Positions 5,908 to 7,744 of a DNA stretch of 7,744 bases are shown piece after piece. Numbering within the stretch: the first letter of the stretch is position 1; every line of letters starts with the position of its first letter. Location of the stretch: contig JAVCCI010000032.1 in NCBI GenBank assembly GCA_030765555.1, positions 1 to 7,744 on the forward strand, written 5' to 3'. Under the pieces are notes generated by a model. That model was not told the DNA's origin and searched no databases. It saw nothing but the letters and a program-made list of their open reading frames with translations. Made by a program: the position numbers and the translations under genes. The DNA comes from Candidatus Kappaea frigidicola. Its GTDB lineage: Bacteria > Omnitrophota > Gorgyraeia > JAGLLT01.

Positions 5908-6070
5908 GAAACAAGATGCAATAACCAAATAATAACCAATGACCAAATTCAAATAACCAAAACAGAAACAACTGTTTGATTATTGATGATTGTTTATATT
6001 TTGTATCTTGTGGCTTGATTATTGGAAATTGTTTGTAACTTGTAACTTGTATCTTGGTTATTGGTTATTT
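5908..6070. repeat. Imperfect inverted-repeat intergenic element, A/C-rich left arm and T/G-rich right arm
   Basis: The left half is full of AACCAA units and the right half of TTGGTT and TTGTA units, so the strands are complementary in style. Exact pairs include AATAACCAAT (5931-5940) with ATTGGTTATT (6060-6069), and the central AAACAG (5960-5965) with CTGTTT (5972-5977) around a 6-base loop. The right arm also has heptamer direct repeats: TTGTAAC (6033-6039), TTGTAAC (6040-6046) and TTGTATC (6047-6053), with another TTGTATCTTG at 6001-6010. It has no coding character. It looks like a palindromic repeat family member, possibly mobile or a MITE-like remnant. No terminal duplications are clear. 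Confidence 0.6.
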
Positions 6071-6097
6071 AATATGTCTAATAGGCATATTAAATAA
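6065..6097 (+). promoter_or_regulatory. 12-bp hairpin abutting the GT2 ribosome binding site
   Basis: TTATTTAATATG (6065-6076) and CATATTAAATAA (6086-6097) form a perfect 12-bp stem with a 9-base loop (TCTAATAGG). The next base begins GGAGG (6098-6102), which is seven bases before the ATG at 6110. The stem has only one G-C pair and no T-run, so it is not an intrinsic terminator. It could shape ribosome access or mRNA stability, or be an operator. A weak promoter-like TTGGTT (6054-6059), 17 bases, TCTAAT (6077-6082) overlaps it. Confidence 0.5.
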
Positions 6098-6109
6098 GGA
6101 GGTAAAACT

Positions 6110-7105
6110 ATGAAACTTATTATTCAAATTCCATGTTTAAATGAAGCAAAAACCCTTCCTGTGACGCTAAAGGATATCCCCAAGCAGATTGAAGGCGTTG
6201 ATGAGGTTGAGGTGTTGGTTATTGATGACGGGAGCACTGACAATACCTCTGATATTGCCAGAGAAAACGGCGTTCAGCACATACTTCGCCTCAATAGAAA
6301 TGCCGGTCTTGCTTATGCCTTTAAGTTGGGGATTGAAGAGTCTCTCAGGCTGGGAGCTGATATTATTATTAATACAGATGCTGATAATCAATATGACGGC
6401 AGTTCTATTCCCGATTTGATTAAGCCGATTATAAATAAAGAAGCTGATATTATTATCGGCAATAGAGAGATTTTAAAGGCCGGCCGGCAGGGTTTTATTA
6501 AGGGTGTTTTACAATTTATAGGCAGTTGGGTGGTCTCACGGCTTTCGGGGCTTAAAATTAAGGATGTAACCAGCGGCTTCAGGGCCTTTTCGAGAGAGGC
6601 GGCGATGAAATTAAATATAGTGAGTGATTTTTCTTATACCCTTGAGACTATTATCCAGGCGGGAGAAAAGGGGTTGGTGGTGAAAGACGTTCCCGTAAAA
6701 ACGAACGGCCCCTTAAGAAAGTCCCGGCTCTTTACGAGTATCTTTCATTATGTGCAAAGATCAACGGCAACAATTATTAAAGTTTATGTTGCTTATGAAG
6801 GTTTCAGAGTTTTTGTAACTACCGGCGCGATACTTGTTTCACTGGGTGTACTTTTTGTGTTAAGATTTCTATATTTCTATGTTATAGGTTTAAATCCTTC
6901 CGGTCATATCCAGTCATTAATTATTGCTTCCATCCTCATTACAGTCGGTTTTTTGGTTACTATGCTGGGGCTGTTAACAGACCTTGTTTGCAGTACCAGA
7001 AGAATCGCGGAGGATATTTTGACAAAGGTTAGGGAATTGGAAGTTGACAAAAAAACAGGTAATCCAAAACCACCCGTTGTTATTGATATAAAACAGGAAG
7101 AATAA
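6110..7105 (+). CDS. Membrane-anchored GT2 family glycosyltransferase (dolichyl/polyprenyl-phosphate sugar synthase type)
   Basis: The protein has 331 residues. The N-terminal GT-A domain shows the opening strand LIIQIPCLNEAKTL (3-16), nucleotide-sugar binding VIDDGSTDNT (37-46), and the metal-binding DXD within NTDADNQYDG (88-97). TSGFRAFSR (154-162) follows, as in dolichyl-phosphate mannose synthase-like enzymes. Two C-terminal hydrophobic segments (about 234-261 and 268-294) anchor it to the membrane, followed by a charged cytoplasmic tail. The family transfers a sugar from a nucleotide donor, often to a polyprenyl phosphate at the inner membrane face; donor and acceptor are not determined here. 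The start has an excellent GGAGG with seven-base spacing. It is 18 bases before the GT4 gene, so both are probably cotranscribed for cell-surface glycan synthesis. Confidence 0.9.
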   Translation: MKLIIQIPCLNEAKTLPVTLKDIPKQIEGVDEVEVLVIDDGSTDNTSDIARENGVQHILRLNRNAGLAYAFKLGIEESLRLGADIIINTDADNQYDGSSIPDLIKPIINKEADIIIGNREILKAGRQGFIKGVLQFIGSWVVSRLSGLKIKDVTSGFRAFSREAAMKLNIVSDFSYTLETIIQAGEKGLVVKDVPVKTNGPLRKSRLFTSIFHYVQRSTATIIKVYVAYEGFRVFVTTGAILVSLGVLFVLRFLYFYVIGLNPSGHIQSLIIASILITVGFLVTMLGLLTDLVCSTRRIAEDILTKVRELEVDKKTGNPKPPVVIDIKQEE

Positions 7106-7123
7106 ATTAAAGTAGAGTAAAAT

Positions 7124-7744
7124 ATGATTTTGTTTATCACAAGAAAATATCCTCCCTCAATAGGGGGGATGCAAAAGTTTAGCTATGAATTGACCACTGC
7201 TGTAAGTAATTTTACCGTGATTTCTGTTATTGCGTGGAAAAGATCGCAGATTTTTTTACCTTTTTTTCTTTTGTATGCGTTATTAAAAGCTATCTACATA
7301 ATTAGTTTGAGACAAGTTGAAATTATTCACTTGGGTGATTCTGTATTGTCTCCACTTGGTATTATATTGAAAAAGTTATTTCACATACCTATCCTTGTGA
7401 CAGTATATGGATTAGATATTACGTATCCAGCGAAAATATATCAATATTTTATTCCCAAGTTAGTAAATAAATGCGATAAGGTAGTGTGTATTAGCAAGCA
7501 AACTCAGAATGAGTGTTTAAAGAGAAATATTTCGAAAGAAAAAACCGTTGTTATCCCCATTGGCATTAATGCAATGGTCAAAACAGTTGTAAATTTAACA
7601 GATGTCCGAGAAATTGAAGAACGCATTTGTTGTGCTATAGAAAGCAAAATAATTTTATTAACTGTTGGAAGATTAGTAAAACGTAAAGGAGTAAGATATT
7701 TTCTTTCTGAAGTGTTCCCAAAAATTGTTGCTAAGGATAAAAAT
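7124..7744 (+). CDS. GT4-type glycosyltransferase, 3' end outside window
   Basis: The frame is open from the ATG at 7124 to the right edge (207 residues, no stop). The N-terminal GT-B features are visible: MILFITRKYPPSIGGMQKFS, a glycine-rich acceptor-side loop after the first strand, then EIIHLGDS, the VTVYGLD strand (around 97-103), KLVNKCDKVVCISKQT (about 116-131), KTVVIPIGIN (about 142-151) and the start of the donor domain, ILLTVGRLVKRKG (about 178-190). This order is typical of GT4 retaining transferases such as PimB/WcaL-like enzymes. The E-x7-E donor-site motif would lie beyond the window. Only a weak AGAG precedes the start, so translation may rely on coupling to the GT2 gene 18 bases upstream. 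Donor and acceptor are unknown, but cell-surface polysaccharide or lipid glycosylation is likely. Confidence 0.85.
   Translation, partial: MILFITRKYPPSIGGMQKFSYELTTAVSNFTVISVIAWKRSQIFLPFFLLYALLKAIYIISLRQVEIIHLGDSVLSPLGIILKKLFHIPILVTVYGLDITYPAKIYQYFIPKLVNKCDKVVCISKQTQNECLKRNISKEKTVVIPIGINAMVKTVVNLTDVREIEERICCAIESKIILLTVGRLVKRKGVRYFLSEVFPKIVAKDKN

Noticed and set aside
5908..6070. CRISPR array
   Set aside because: The repeats are 7-10 bases, adjacent or inverted, without regular unique spacers, and no cas gene is present.
6167..6419. Small frames on both strands inside the GT2 gene
   Set aside because: They overlap the conserved GT-A domain and lack start signals.
6904..7140. 78-codon minus-strand frame at the GT2 end
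   Set aside because: Antisense of the second membrane helix and tail, no SD, no recognisable family.

Overview
This is an AT-rich bacterial window with tightly packed genes, several of them overlapping, and two short divergent or intergenic control regions. It encodes the last enzyme of the non-mevalonate (MEP) isoprenoid pathway, a short-chain prenyl synthase, a two-gene minimal SUF-type Fe-S assembly module, and surface or storage carbohydrate enzymes. MEP-pathway IspH points to a bacterium. The short SufB/D homologue resembles those of anaerobes and archaea rather than the long SufB/SufD of aerobes. Together with the A/C-rich and T/G-rich intergenic repeat, this fits an uncultivated anaerobic lineage; Omnitrophota (OP3) is my guess, but the sequence alone does not prove it.

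Layout. A glycoside hydrolase-like protein of the six-hairpin fold enters from the left edge and ends at 1237. An extended SDR sugar-nucleotide epimerase/dehydratase (about 1316-2254, +) follows. Its 3' end overlaps the convergent two-gene isoprenoid operon (4134 down to 2247, -): a polyprenyl/farnesyl diphosphate synthase, then ispH, whose start lies inside the end of the synthase gene. A 75-base divergent region (4135-4209) carries back-to-back promoter-like elements with a perfect 8+3+8 palindrome between them, and a second 7+5+7 inverted repeat in the leader of the rightward gene. Rightward lies sufC (4210-4944), overlapping a 309-residue SufB/D-like gene (4934-5863). No cysteine desulfurase or sulfur-carrier gene is visible, so this looks like the minimal two-component SUF-like (SmsCB-type) system.

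A 246-base gap (5864-6109) holds an imperfect inverted-repeat element, heptamer direct repeats, a possible 35-codon ORF, and a 12-bp hairpin abutting a strong ribosome binding site. It leads into a membrane-anchored GT2 glycosyltransferase (6110-7105) and a GT4 glycosyltransferase that runs off the right edge.

How the parts may work together. IspH is a [4Fe-4S] enzyme, and its operon is divergent from an Fe-S assembly module across a shared palindromic region, so joint Fe-S or iron-responsive control is a reasonable but untested idea. The synthase would turn the IPP/DMAPP made by IspH into a short prenyl diphosphate, probably C15, a precursor for lipid carriers. The flanking glycosyltransferases and SDR would use sugar nucleotides and, for the GT2, possibly a polyprenyl-phosphate acceptor.
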